The notes: generated from the letters alone by a model not told the origin. Shown: positions 1-5,474, counted from the first letter of the stretch. The stretch is DNA of 8,659 nt from Chloroflexota bacterium (GCA_022707725.1 JAKJAB010000132.1:1-8659), one strand, 5' to 3'. A program made the numbers and translations.

Positions 1-1269
1 GACGCCGTGTTCGAACACCACCATGCTGCCGACCACCTCGACGCCCTGCGTGGTGGAAATGTCGTAACATTCCATGCGCACGGGCGGCGACGGCAGGGCG
101 AGTGAGGTTTGCAGGTCGGTCAGAGCCTGCTCACTGCGATGTTTGTCCAGTTCCCACTGCGCCTTGAGGTTGCGCAGCGTCTCCGTGGCATTCTCCGTCG
201 CCAGGTTGAGCAGATCGCGCTCCGGGCCGGCCTCGTGGGGGACGGTGAGATAGACGACGTCCCCGCGCCTGGTGCGCAGCCACGATTCGAGGACGGCAGC
301 CTCGGCGACCTGGGCCGGCAGCAGGATCTCCGGCGGCACCATCGCCGCCTCAGTGTAGAACTGTTGGAGGAACGCCGCCACAATCGACTGCTCGTCCTCT
401 TCGTTGCCGCCTTCCATCATGAAGAATTCGCGGCCCAACAGCTTGCCGTTGCGCACGAAGAACACTTCCACGCACACATTGCCATTGTCCCGCGCCAGAG
501 CGATCACGTCCTGGTTCGTCGCGGCGGTGGTGATGACGCGCTGGCGCTCCATCACCTGCTGGAGCGCCTGATAGCGGTCACGCAATTGCGCCGCCCGCTC
601 GAATTGTAGCGATGTCGCCGCTTCCTGGACCTGCTGTTTAAGGTCTTCCATCACCGCTTCGGTCTCGCCGCCCATGAACTGCACCAACTGCTCGATGGTC
701 GCCATGTACTGCGCGTGATCGACTGCGCCGATACACGGGCCGGAGCAGAGCTTCAGGTCGTGATAGAGGCACGCGCGCCGGTCCGTCCCGGTGATCTCGC
801 GGTCGCACGTGCGGTAGGGGAACAGGCGGCGCAGCAGGTCGAGCGTCTCGCGCAGCGCGCTGGTGGAAGTGTACGGGCCGAAATAACGCCCTTCGTCGCG
901 CCGCATCCGCCGGGTGATGAGAACTTTGGGGAACTCGTCGTTCGTGACCTTGAGATACGGGTAGCGCTTATCGTCCTTGAGGCGGATGTTGAAACGCGGG
1001 CGGTGTTTCTTGATGAGGTTGGCTTCCAGGATCAGCGCCTCGACTTCCGACTCGGTGATGATCCACTCCAGGTCGGCGATTTCGGCCACGAGGCGGCGCG
1101 TCTTGGCATCTTCCTGCGCCGAGGCGTGAAAATACGAGCGCACGCGGTTGGCGAGATTGATCGCCTTGCCCACGTAAATCACCTGATCCCGAACGTTGTG
1201 CATGATGTACACGCCGGGGTTGGTGGGCAATGTAGCGAGTTTTTGCTGGATTTTCTCTGAGCGATCCAC
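1..1269 (-). CDS. uvrC: UvrABC system protein C (excinuclease subunit C), 3' end cut by window edge
   Basis: UvrC makes the dual incisions on either side of a bulky or UV lesion after UvrA/UvrB loading in nucleotide excision repair. The 423 visible codons read without a stop from a GTG at 1269. Residues about 16-48 form the GIY-YIG nuclease domain (GVYIM, VIYVGKA, RVRSYF). Four cysteines at 155, 167, 175 and 179 have the C-X11-C-X7-C-X3-C spacing of the iron-sulfur cluster site known in E. coli UvrC. A UVR motif (LQFERAAQLRDRYQALQ) follows in the middle. The visible part ends inside the start of the RNase H-like second nuclease domain (RMECYDISTTQG), so roughly the last third, with the second catalytic site and the helix-hairpin-helix, lies outside. 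GTG was chosen because the family N-terminus (SEKIQQKLATLPTNPGVY) begins right after it and no earlier start fits. No good Shine-Dalgarno sequence is separated from the promoter (see 1276-1281). Confidence 0.97.
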   Translation of the reverse strand, partial: MDRSEKIQQKLATLPTNPGVYIMHNVRDQVIYVGKAINLANRVRSYFHASAQEDAKTRRLVAEIADLEWIITESEVEALILEANLIKKHRPRFNIRLKDDKRYPYLKVTNDEFPKVLITRRMRRDEGRYFGPYTSTSALRETLDLLRRLFPYRTCDREITGTDRRACLYHDLKLCSGPCIGAVDHAQYMATIEQLVQFMGGETEAVMEDLKQQVQEAATSLQFERAAQLRDRYQALQQVMERQRVITTAATNQDVIALARDNGNVCVEVFFVRNGKLLGREFFMMEGGNEEDEQSIVAAFLQQFYTEAAMVPPEILLPAQVAEAAVLESWLRTRRGDVVYLTVPHEAGPERDLLNLATENATETLRNLKAQWELDKHRSEQALTDLQTSLALPSPPVRMECYDISTTQGVEVVGSMVVFEHGV

Positions 1270-1275
1270 GCCCCT

Positions 1276-1281
1276 ATTATA
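1276..1281 (-). promoter_or_regulatory. Consensus -10 box of uvrC, possibly giving a leaderless mRNA
   Basis: The minus strand reads TATAAT, then AGGGGC, then the GTG start of uvrC. Transcription normally begins about 6-9 bases after the -10 box, which here is the GTG itself. The message may therefore be leaderless, or GGGG may serve as a poor ribosome site from a slightly earlier start. The -35 position (about 1298-1304) falls inside the inserted element at 1290-1399 and reads CACCTG or ACCTGA, unlike TTGACA. Confidence 0.55.
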
Positions 1282-1407
1282 CAGCAAACGTAACTATTCA
1301 GGTGGGGCGCACTTTTACGCCTGCAATGACAGTAGGAAGCGCAAAAATTGCCGTTTTGGGTTCAGCTAAGTGCGTCCCACCTCAAGGCTGAATAGTTACT
1401 AGCAAAC
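1282..1407. repeat. Imperfect 8-bp target-site duplication flanking the MITE-like element
   Basis: CAGCAAAC at 1282-1289 and TAGCAAAC at 1400-1407 directly abut the GTAAC and GTTAC ends. AGCAAAC is identical over 7 bp and the eighth base differs. The size agrees with IS66-type insertion. Removing the element plus one copy restores a continuous uvrC upstream region. Confidence 0.65.
1290..1399. mobile_element. 110-bp MITE-like element with GTAAC termini (IS66-type ends)
   Basis: The left arm (1290-1314) and the reverse complement of the right arm (1368-1399) share GTAACTATTCAG and then GTGGGRCGCACTT. The right arm carries 7 extra bases (CCTTGAG) between the two blocks, and there is one G/A mismatch. 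The 53 bp between the arms have no coding capacity. The element is flanked by CAGCAAAC and TAGCAAAC, a target duplication matching at 7 of 8 bases. IS66-family elements are known for ends starting GTAA and for 8-bp duplications, so a non-autonomous IS66 relative is the best reading. No transposase lies in the window. The alternative is an intergenic palindrome with a chance flanking repeat. The coincidence of inverted ends and direct flanks makes that less likely. Confidence 0.7.
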
Positions 1408-1422
1408 TACCGATCTATCAGC

Positions 1423-1456
1423 AAAAGACCCGACTTTTTTGAAAACCGGGTCTTTT
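1423..1456 (-). terminator. Intrinsic terminator of the DUF4126/poly-Cys protein operon
   Basis: AAAAGACCCG (1423-1432) pairs perfectly with CGGGTCTTTT (1447-1456) around a 14-nt loop. Read on the minus strand it lies 23 bp after the stop of the 1479-1985 gene and ends in TTTT. The U-run is part of the stem and is short, so efficiency is uncertain. It separates this operon from uvrC. Confidence 0.7.
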
Positions 1457-1478
1457 GGGCGCATTTGCTAAACTCAGT

Positions 1479-1985
1479 TCAGAACAGCATCATATACTGC
1501 AGCTCGTACATAATGTCTTCCAGGTTGAGCAGGACCCAGCCGACGGGCAGAACGCAGCAACAACACAGCAACAGCAGCGCCGCTATAATAATCAGCACGA
1601 TGATCAACGTCTGGTTGTTTTTCTTGGGCACGGCCTGTTCGGCGGGGCTGACGTCCACCGGAGATGGCGTGGGTGCAGAGATGACAGGCGGCGGTCCCAA
1701 GGTGATGGGTTGCCGTGCCGTCGGGGCGACTGGCTTTGGTTCGGGCGGCAGCGCACTCAGGACTTCCGTTTCGGGATATGCTTCCGGTAACGGCGGCGGA
1801 GCGACCGGTTCCTCCTCAACAGCAACCTCCTCGATCACGTCCTCTGGCAACGGGGGCGGTGCGATAGGTTCCTCGGCGACCATCTCAATAATTTCTGGCA
1901 GCGGTGGCGCTCCCGGCTCATCGAATGGCGACGGGGTTTCGGCTTCAGGTTCAGTCTGTGCAGATTTTTCAAAGTCTTCAGTCAT
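1479..1985 (-). CDS. Proline-rich single-pass membrane protein with poly-Cys segment, function unknown
   Basis: A 168-aa protein that I do not recognise as a named family. Residues 1-119 are acidic and proline-rich, with three spaced copies of an (E)EPxAPPPLPE-like unit (about 22-31, 38-48, 57-68). KKNN at 121-124 precedes one membrane segment (about 127-153) containing LLLLCCCC. A short tail with DIMYEL follows. The lysines before the segment predict a cytoplasmic N-terminus. The C-terminal part is clearly homologous to the neighbour at 1999-2223: both have KKNN, a T, an isoleucine-rich stretch, LLLLCCC, a W, a D and IMYEL. ATG 1985 is preceded by AAAGGGGAAA, a moderate ribosome site, 13 bp after the upstream gene's stop. 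The proline repeats suggest a flexible cytoplasmic linker or interaction region, which is inference. It is the last gene before the terminator at 1423-1456. Confidence 0.8.
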   Translation of the reverse strand: MTEDFEKSAQTEPEAETPSPFDEPGAPPLPEIIEMVAEEPIAPPPLPEDVIEEVAVEEEPVAPPPLPEAYPETEVLSALPPEPKPVAPTARQPITLGPPPVISAPTPSPVDVSPAEQAVPKKNNQTLIIVLIIIAALLLLCCCCVLPVGWVLLNLEDIMYELQYMMLF

Positions 1986-1998
1986 GGAATTTCCCCTT

Positions 1999-2223
1999 TC
2001 AGTTCATCAATGCGGATATTACATTAAGGCCCAACTCATACATAATCAGGTCGCCATAGGTCCACAGCGCCCAGATGGCCGCTCCGGCGCAGCAGCACAG
2101 CAGTAGCAGCACGACAACCACGATAATGATGATTGTGGTATTGTTCTTCTTCGCCGGCGGTTGCGCTGGCGGGCCTGCATAATAGGGGGACGAATTTGAT
2201 TCATAAAACGGATCCTGGGTCAT
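1999..2223 (-). CDS. Small single-pass membrane protein with CCC motif, paralogue of the next gene
   Basis: A 74-aa protein of unknown function. Residues 1-24 are polar with PPAQPP, KKNN lies at 25-28, and a strongly hydrophobic segment (about 31-51) contains IIIIVVVV, LLLLCCC and AGAAIW. A short tail carries GDLIMYEL. It shares the whole second half of its architecture with the 168-aa product downstream, so the two arose by duplication with very different N-terminal regions. The start is well supported by AAGGAGG 7 bp before ATG 2223. The three consecutive cysteines at the membrane could be lipid-modified, disulfide-bonded or metal-binding. Nothing here decides between these. It lies 76 bp after the DUF4126 gene and is probably co-transcribed with it. 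Confidence 0.8.
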   Translation of the reverse strand: MTQDPFYESNSSPYYAGPPAQPPAKKNNTTIIIIVVVVLLLLCCCAGAAIWALWTYGDLIMYELGLNVISALMN

Positions 2224-2299
2224 GATAGCCTCCTTATAAATTAGTCTGATAATCGTTCGTCAGGCAGTTCGATGCAGCCTGCAGGTCAATATGCAATCG

Positions 2300-2893
2300 T
2301 CAGCATTCCACAGAACGCGCTGTGGCACGCGCCTCGGCGCGTTGTCGGCGCCAGCGCACGACCAGGTAAATCAACAGCACCAGCAAAAAAAGCCAGGCCA
2401 GAACCAGGTAGGGGAAGATGATGGAGACCAACGAAACCAGGGTCGCCACAATTTCCTCGATGGTACTGGCGATGGGATTGCCAACGCCGCCCGTGGTTGC
2501 TGTGACCACGGGCCGTCCACCCGATTTGACCAGGTGTACTCCCCCTGCTAAGATCACGCCACAGCCAAAGGCAAGCACGGGATGCAGGTGGATGGTGTTT
2601 TGGGTCGTCGCGGCAAACACGATCGCGCCGGCTGTGGGGCGGACAAGGGTCTGGATGACGTCATTGATGGTGTCGATGGCGGGAATTTTGTCGGCCAACA
2701 CATCCACGGTCAGCAAGACCGCCAATAGCCCGATAATCCACCAACTCGTCAGGGCAGACCACGGATCGCCCAGTTCCACCAAGCCGGTGAAGCGCGCCAG
2801 GAGCGCCAACACCAGCATCGGAATGTACGCATTCAAGCCTGCTGACGTGGACAGCCCAAACGCCGAAGCAAGATTTAAAAGTCCTTCGATCAT
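2300..2893 (-). CDS. DUF4126 family integral membrane protein
   Basis: A 197-aa protein matching the DUF4126 family by its characteristic segments: SAGLNAYIPML near residues 17-27, DKIPAIDT at 68-75, and HLVKSGGRP at 120-128. About five hydrophobic stretches (20-38, 50-64, 86-97, 105-121, 148-180) indicate a multi-pass inner-membrane protein. The C-terminus is a basic, probably cytoplasmic tail (RWRRQRAEARA). The family has no established biochemical role, so none is assigned. ATG 2893 has AAGGAG at good spacing. It is the first gene of the likely operon with the two poly-Cys proteins, which suggests, but does not show, that all three act at the membrane together. Confidence 0.9.
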   Translation of the reverse strand: MIEGLLNLASAFGLSTSAGLNAYIPMLVLALLARFTGLVELGDPWSALTSWWIIGLLAVLLTVDVLADKIPAIDTINDVIQTLVRPTAGAIVFAATTQNTIHLHPVLAFGCGVILAGGVHLVKSGGRPVVTATTGGVGNPIASTIEEIVATLVSLVSIIFPYLVLAWLFLLVLLIYLVVRWRRQRAEARATARSVEC

Positions 2894-2950
2894 ACAACTC
2901 CTTACATCAACTTCCCTTGCGATGGCCTCGACGAATCGGGTGCACCTGTG

Positions 2951-2996
2951 TTCACAAGGGTTTTCACAATCTTATTAAACACCCGATTTCATTATA
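2951..2996 (-). promoter_or_regulatory. Candidate promoter and direct-repeat site upstream of the DUF4126 gene
   Basis: The minus strand has a perfect TATAAT at 2991-2996 about 98 bp before ATG 2893. I see no convincing -35 box. Between them lie two exact copies of TTGTGAA on the minus strand (plus-strand TTCACAA at 2951-2957 and 2963-2969) spaced 12 bp, which could be an operator in the leader. This is the only promoter-like signal between the response regulator and this gene. Confidence 0.35.
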
Positions 2997-3039
2997 TGGA
3001 TGTTACGGAAAATAGGCAGATGAGTTGCGCGAGGCTTGG

Positions 3040-3423
3040 CTACACAGTGCGGCGGGTGCTAAGACAGGCGTTGATCGCGCGCATCACTTCATCGAGATCG
3101 AACGGCTTGACGATGCATTGACTTGCCCCGAGAGCCAGCGCGCGTTCTTCGTTCTGCACGTTGCTCCAGGCAGAGATGGCGATGATCGGGATGTCCACCG
3201 TCGATGGGCCAGCTTTGAGCGCCGCGATGGCTTCGAAGCCATCCATCCCCGGCATACGCAAATCCATCAAGATCACATCTGGGTGCCAACTTCCCGCGCA
3301 CGCCAGCCCCTCGATCCCATTGCTGGCAAACTTCACCTGGCAATCTTGCAGCTCCATTTCCAATAAGCGTTGCATCAGTTCACGCTGCGTCGCATTGTCT
3401 TCCACATGAAGAATCTTGACCAT
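3040..3423 (-). CDS. Stand-alone CheY-like response regulator (receiver domain only)
   Basis: A 127-aa single-domain receiver. The acidic pair E8/D9 (HVEDN) binds Mg2+, D54 (ILMDLRMPGMDG) is the phospho-acceptor, S84 takes the conserved Ser/Thr place, and K106 in VKPF is the conserved lysine. All receiver landmarks are present and no output domain follows, so it probably acts by protein-protein contact in a phosphorelay or by competing for a kinase. No histidine kinase is visible in the window. ATG 3423 follows GGGGTAG at a slightly long spacing. It is divergent from the sigma factor gene and shares a 241-bp control region with it, which makes a regulatory link possible but unproven. Confidence 0.93.
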   Translation of the reverse strand: MVKILHVEDNATQRELMQRLLEMELQDCQVKFASNGIEGLACAGSWHPDVILMDLRMPGMDGFEAIAALKAGPSTVDIPIIAISAWSNVQNEERALALGASQCIVKPFDLDEVMRAINACLSTRRTV

Positions 3424-3465
3424 AACACACTACCCCTGGAACAAAGTATCCCTATATCCATCCTA

Positions 3466-3493
3466 AGTATAACCGTGGTTACCGAAATTCCAA
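3466..3493 (-). promoter_or_regulatory. Sigma-70 type promoter of the response regulator
   Basis: The minus strand carries TTGGAA (3488-3493), a 16-bp spacer and TATACT (3466-3471). Transcription would begin near 3459, giving a leader of about 35 nt before ATG 3423. The phased repeat at 3502-3528 lies 8 bp upstream of the -35 box. Confidence 0.5.
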
Positions 3494-3501
3494 GTGCGTT
3501 T

Positions 3502-3528
3502 TTCATCATTCCTTCATCACTTCTTCAT
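3502..3528. promoter_or_regulatory. Three TTCAT units at exact 11-bp spacing, candidate OmpR/PhoB-type operator
   Basis: TTCAT begins at 3502, 3513 and 3524. The first two units extend to TTCATCA. An 11-bp period places each unit on the same helix face, as in direct-repeat sites of PhoB/PhoP and other OmpR-family regulators. The site sits between the divergent promoters of the response regulator and the sigma factor. It could act as an activator site for either. The regulator is not identified. Confidence 0.5.
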
Positions 3529-3570
3529 AGAATCCTGGTAAACTAACTCTATGGATTCACGAACAGGGTG

Positions 3571-3576
3571 TATAAT
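3571..3576 (+). promoter_or_regulatory. Consensus -10 box of the sigma factor gene
   Basis: TATAAT lies 89 bp before the GTG of the sigma factor gene. The expected -35 region (3547-3554) reads TCTATG or similar and does not resemble TTGACA. A promoter with a good -10 and no -35 fits activator dependence. ACAGG (3563-3567) and CCTGT (3582-3586) form a short inverted repeat around the box. Confidence 0.5.
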
Positions 3577-3620
3577 ATGAACCTGTCTGACCGAACTGCT
3601 GCAAAATTTTATTAAGCCCG

Positions 3621-3654
3621 TATCTTTTCCCACATCTTCACGTCGTAAAAGATA
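3621..3654 (+). promoter_or_regulatory. Leader hairpin just before the sigma factor ribosome site
   Basis: TATCTTTT (3621-3628) is the perfect reverse complement of AAAAGATA (3647-3654), with an 18-nt loop. The stem ends at the AGGA that serves as the weak ribosome site of the GTG at 3665. The AT-rich stem would be of low stability, so a temperature- or factor-sensitive translational effect is possible but speculative. Confidence 0.35.
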
Positions 3655-3664
3655 GGAAACACGT

Positions 3665-4210
3665 GTGAAAACCGCTGACGCTTTACTGCAACGTGCGCGA
3701 CAATGGGATGAGAAGGCGCTGGCGCAGATCTACGATACCTATGCGCCGGCCATCCATCGCTATGTCTACCGCCGCACGGGACATACCGACACCGCAGAAG
3801 AGATCACAGCGGAGACATTTCACCGTTTCCTGGTCGCCTTGAAGCAGGGCAGCGGCCCAACGGATTATCTTTCGGCCTGGCTCTATCGCGTCGCGCACAA
3901 TCTGATCGTCGATTTCTACCGTCGCCAGCCAGCGCAAGAACCGGCAACATTGGATGACGTGATCCTGGCTGACGGCGATCAAGGTGTAGCGTATCTGGAA
4001 CGGCAAACGCGCGTGGAACAAGCGCGCGCGGCATTACAACAGTTGACGCCGTTGCAACAACAGATCATTACCTTGCGCTTTCTGGAAGAGCTGAGTATCG
4101 AGGAAGTTGCCCGCGCTGTTGAGCGCGCCGAAGGCGCGGTCAAGGCGTTACAGCATCGTGCGCTCGCCAGTCTGCACCGTTTGTTGGAGGGAGAAGATGA
4201 GATTATTTAA
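3665..4210 (+). CDS. ECF-type RNA polymerase sigma factor (sigma-70 family)
   Basis: A 181-aa ECF sigma factor. Region 2 spans about residues 20-88 (IYDTYAPAIHRYVYRR, AEEITAETFHRF, AWLYRVAHNLIVDFYRR) and would bind core RNA polymerase and melt the -10 element. Region 4 spans about 122-174 (LTPLQQQIITLRFLEELSIEEVARAV) with the helix-turn-helix that reads the -35 element. Length and two-domain layout are normal for the family, with no C-terminal extension. GTG 3665 is preferred because the standard N-terminus (ALLQRARQWDEKALAQIYD) follows. The ribosome site AGGAAAC is weak. The last 14 bp overlap the start of the DUF5667-like gene, which implies translational coupling. It most likely controls its own operon together with a small regulon. 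The signal is unknown. Confidence 0.93.
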   Translation: MKTADALLQRARQWDEKALAQIYDTYAPAIHRYVYRRTGHTDTAEEITAETFHRFLVALKQGSGPTDYLSAWLYRVAHNLIVDFYRRQPAQEPATLDDVILADGDQGVAYLERQTRVEQARAALQQLTPLQQQIITLRFLEELSIEEVARAVERAEGAVKALQHRALASLHRLLEGEDEII

Positions 4211-5411
4211 ACGTGCATCATTGCAAGAGACCTTGCCGCCGTCGGTGGCTGCGGCTATGGACGCTCTGCGTCCGGCGCCGGCGCCGAACCGCGAGGTATG
4301 GAAAGCCCGTCGCCAGGCGTTTTTGACCGAAGCGCGGCAATACGCTGCCCAAGCCGTACCCCCGGCGCTTGACCTGCGTCATAAATCATGGAAGGACCTG
4401 TTTGCATTTAACCCAAAGGAGGTTTCCATGAAAGCGTTTGTGAAAGTCTTGATGGCTTTGGCGCTCATTTTTGGCGCAACGGCAGGTACGGTCAGCGCTT
4501 CCCAGGGGAGTGCGCCGGGGTCGGTGCTTTATCCCGTGAAACTGCAGTATGAGGATGCACGCCTCTCACTGACCCAAGACCCCGAGGCGAAAGCCCTGTT
4601 GGCGATGGCGTATGCGCAGGAGCGTGTCAACGAAGCTGTGCAGTTGGCCGAAGACGGCGGTGAAATCCCCGATTCGCTGGCGGCACGCTACCAACTCCAG
4701 GTGGGCCTGGCCCTGCAAACGATGGAAGGACTGGGAGAGGCGCAGCAACTCCAACTGCGCACCCATTTCTCCAGCACGCTGGAAAACCAGGTCCGCGTTA
4801 TGGCGCAGGTGAGAGCGCGTTACAACGTCGGTGAAAACGGAGAGCATCCCGAACCTACCCAGGCCATGATCAAAACTATGGAGCAGGCGCAACAAGCCCT
4901 CGGTTACGCTGAACAGTATGCCGGCGAGAACGAGACGCCCGGCAACGTCGGTGCGCCTGGCCCGAACCCCGATGCGAACGGTAATGGGCTGGAGAATGGC
5001 GACAACGGAGAGGGCAATGCGGCAGGTAACGCCGGCGAGAACGCCGGTAACGGTAGCGAGAATGGCGGTAACGACGGCGACAACGGTGGCTACGGCGCCG
5101 ACAATGGTGGTCACAATGGCCAGAGCGAGGGCAATGACGACCAGAGTAAGGGCAAGCAGCAAGGCCGAGAAGACACCGGCAAGCCCAATTCCAAAGGCCG
5201 GAACAGCGAAGGCGGGCGTCCGGACGACGGTGGCAATGCTGACAATGGTAATCCCGACAGCGGCAATGGCGGGCCGGACAACGGCGGCGCTGACAACGGT
5301 GGTAGTGATAACGACGGTTCCGATACGGGTGGCGGCAACGGTCAGGGTGGTAACAATGGCGGAACCGGCGGCGGTAATGGTGGTGGATCTGGCGGTGGTG
5401 GTGGCAACTAG
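4197..5411 (+). CDS. Sigma-coupled DUF5667-like membrane protein with Gly/Asn-rich tail (putative anti-sigma)
   Basis: A 404-aa protein in three parts. Residues 1-77 are cytoplasmic in character and basic, with no Cys/His zinc anti-sigma motif. Residues 79-100 form a hydrophobic segment ending in VSA-SQ, a signal-peptidase-like site. Residues about 107-242 resemble the DUF5667 domain (PGSVLYPVKLQYEDARLSLTQDPEAK cut here to its key landmarks PGSVLYP and DPEAK), mostly helical. Residues 243-404 are low-complexity G/N/D/S. ATG 4197 was chosen because GGAGG lies 6 bp before it and it overlaps the sigma stop by 14 bp. A longer in-frame reading from 4107 has no ribosome site and lies inside sigma region 4. 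Position next to an ECF sigma gene suggests a membrane-tethered regulator with an exported sensor domain, which is inference. A second start at 4428 may yield a 327-aa exported form. Confidence 0.85.
   Translation: MRLFKRASLQETLPPSVAAAMDALRPAPAPNREVWKARRQAFLTEARQYAAQAVPPALDLRHKSWKDLFAFNPKEVSMKAFVKVLMALALIFGATAGTVSASQGSAPGSVLYPVKLQYEDARLSLTQDPEAKALLAMAYAQERVNEAVQLAEDGGEIPDSLAARYQLQVGLALQTMEGLGEAQQLQLRTHFSSTLENQVRVMAQVRARYNVGENGEHPEPTQAMIKTMEQAQQALGYAEQYAGENETPGNVGAPGPNPDANGNGLENGDNGEGNAAGNAGENAGNGSENGGNDGDNGGYGADNGGHNGQSEGNDDQSKGKQQGREDTGKPNSKGRNSEGGRPDDGGNADNGNPDSGNGGPDNGGADNGGSDNDGSDTGGGNGQGGNNGGTGGGNGGGSGGGGGN
4415..4430 (+). promoter_or_regulatory. Strong internal ribosome site and in-frame ATG (Met78)
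   Basis: AAAGGAGG (4415-4422), a 5-bp gap and ATG (4428-4430) form the best ribosome site in the window, inside the DUF5667-like gene and in its frame. The product would begin MKAFVKVLMALALIFGA, a textbook signal peptide with a basic start, hydrophobic core and VSA cleavage site. This suggests two products from one gene: a full-length anchored protein and a short secreted or processed one. Confidence 0.65.
4923..5408 (+). repeat. Low-complexity Gly/Asn/Asp-coding repeat region
   Basis: About 162 codons of degenerate 6- to 12-bp units such as GGCAATGG, GACAACGG and GGTGGC encode NGG, DNGG and ENG peptides at the C-terminus of the DUF5667-like protein. The middle (about 5130-5220) is more charged (QSKGKQQGRED). 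The end is nearly pure Gly. Such DNA invites length change by slippage, and it creates long spurious readings on the opposite strand. Confidence 0.8.
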
Positions 5412-5438
5412 CGCCAGTTCGCAATCCTTCCTCACGGT

Positions 5439-5474
5439 CCTCCCCCGACTCAACGTCAGGGGAGGGCTTTTTTT
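5439..5474 (+). terminator. Intrinsic terminator of the sigma/DUF5667 operon
   Basis: CCTCCCCCGAC (5439-5449) pairs with GTCAGGGGAGG (5455-5465) with a single C/A mismatch and a 5-nt loop, followed by GC and seven T residues (5468-5474). It lies 27 bp after the stop codon and is a canonical rho-independent terminator. Confidence 0.92.

Noticed and set aside
109..1260. Plus-strand readings of 166 and 181 codons opposite uvrC
   Set aside because: The minus strand encodes an unmistakable UvrC over the same bases, and the plus-strand products resemble no family.
1465..2106. Plus-strand reading of 213 codons with Gly/Ser-rich product
   Set aside because: It is the reverse strand of the proline-rich repeats and of the poly-Cys gene, without a ribosome site. 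The minus-strand pair has good starts and homology to each other.
4107..4196. Upstream extension of the DUF5667-like gene from ATG 4107
   Set aside because: It would overlap region 4 of the sigma gene by over 100 bp and has no ribosome site. ATG 4197 has GGAGG and the usual small coupled overlap.
4923..5408. RTX calcium-binding repeats in the Gly/Asp-rich tail
   Set aside because: The GGxGxDxxx nonapeptide periodicity is not kept. The motif is irregular NGG/DNGG.
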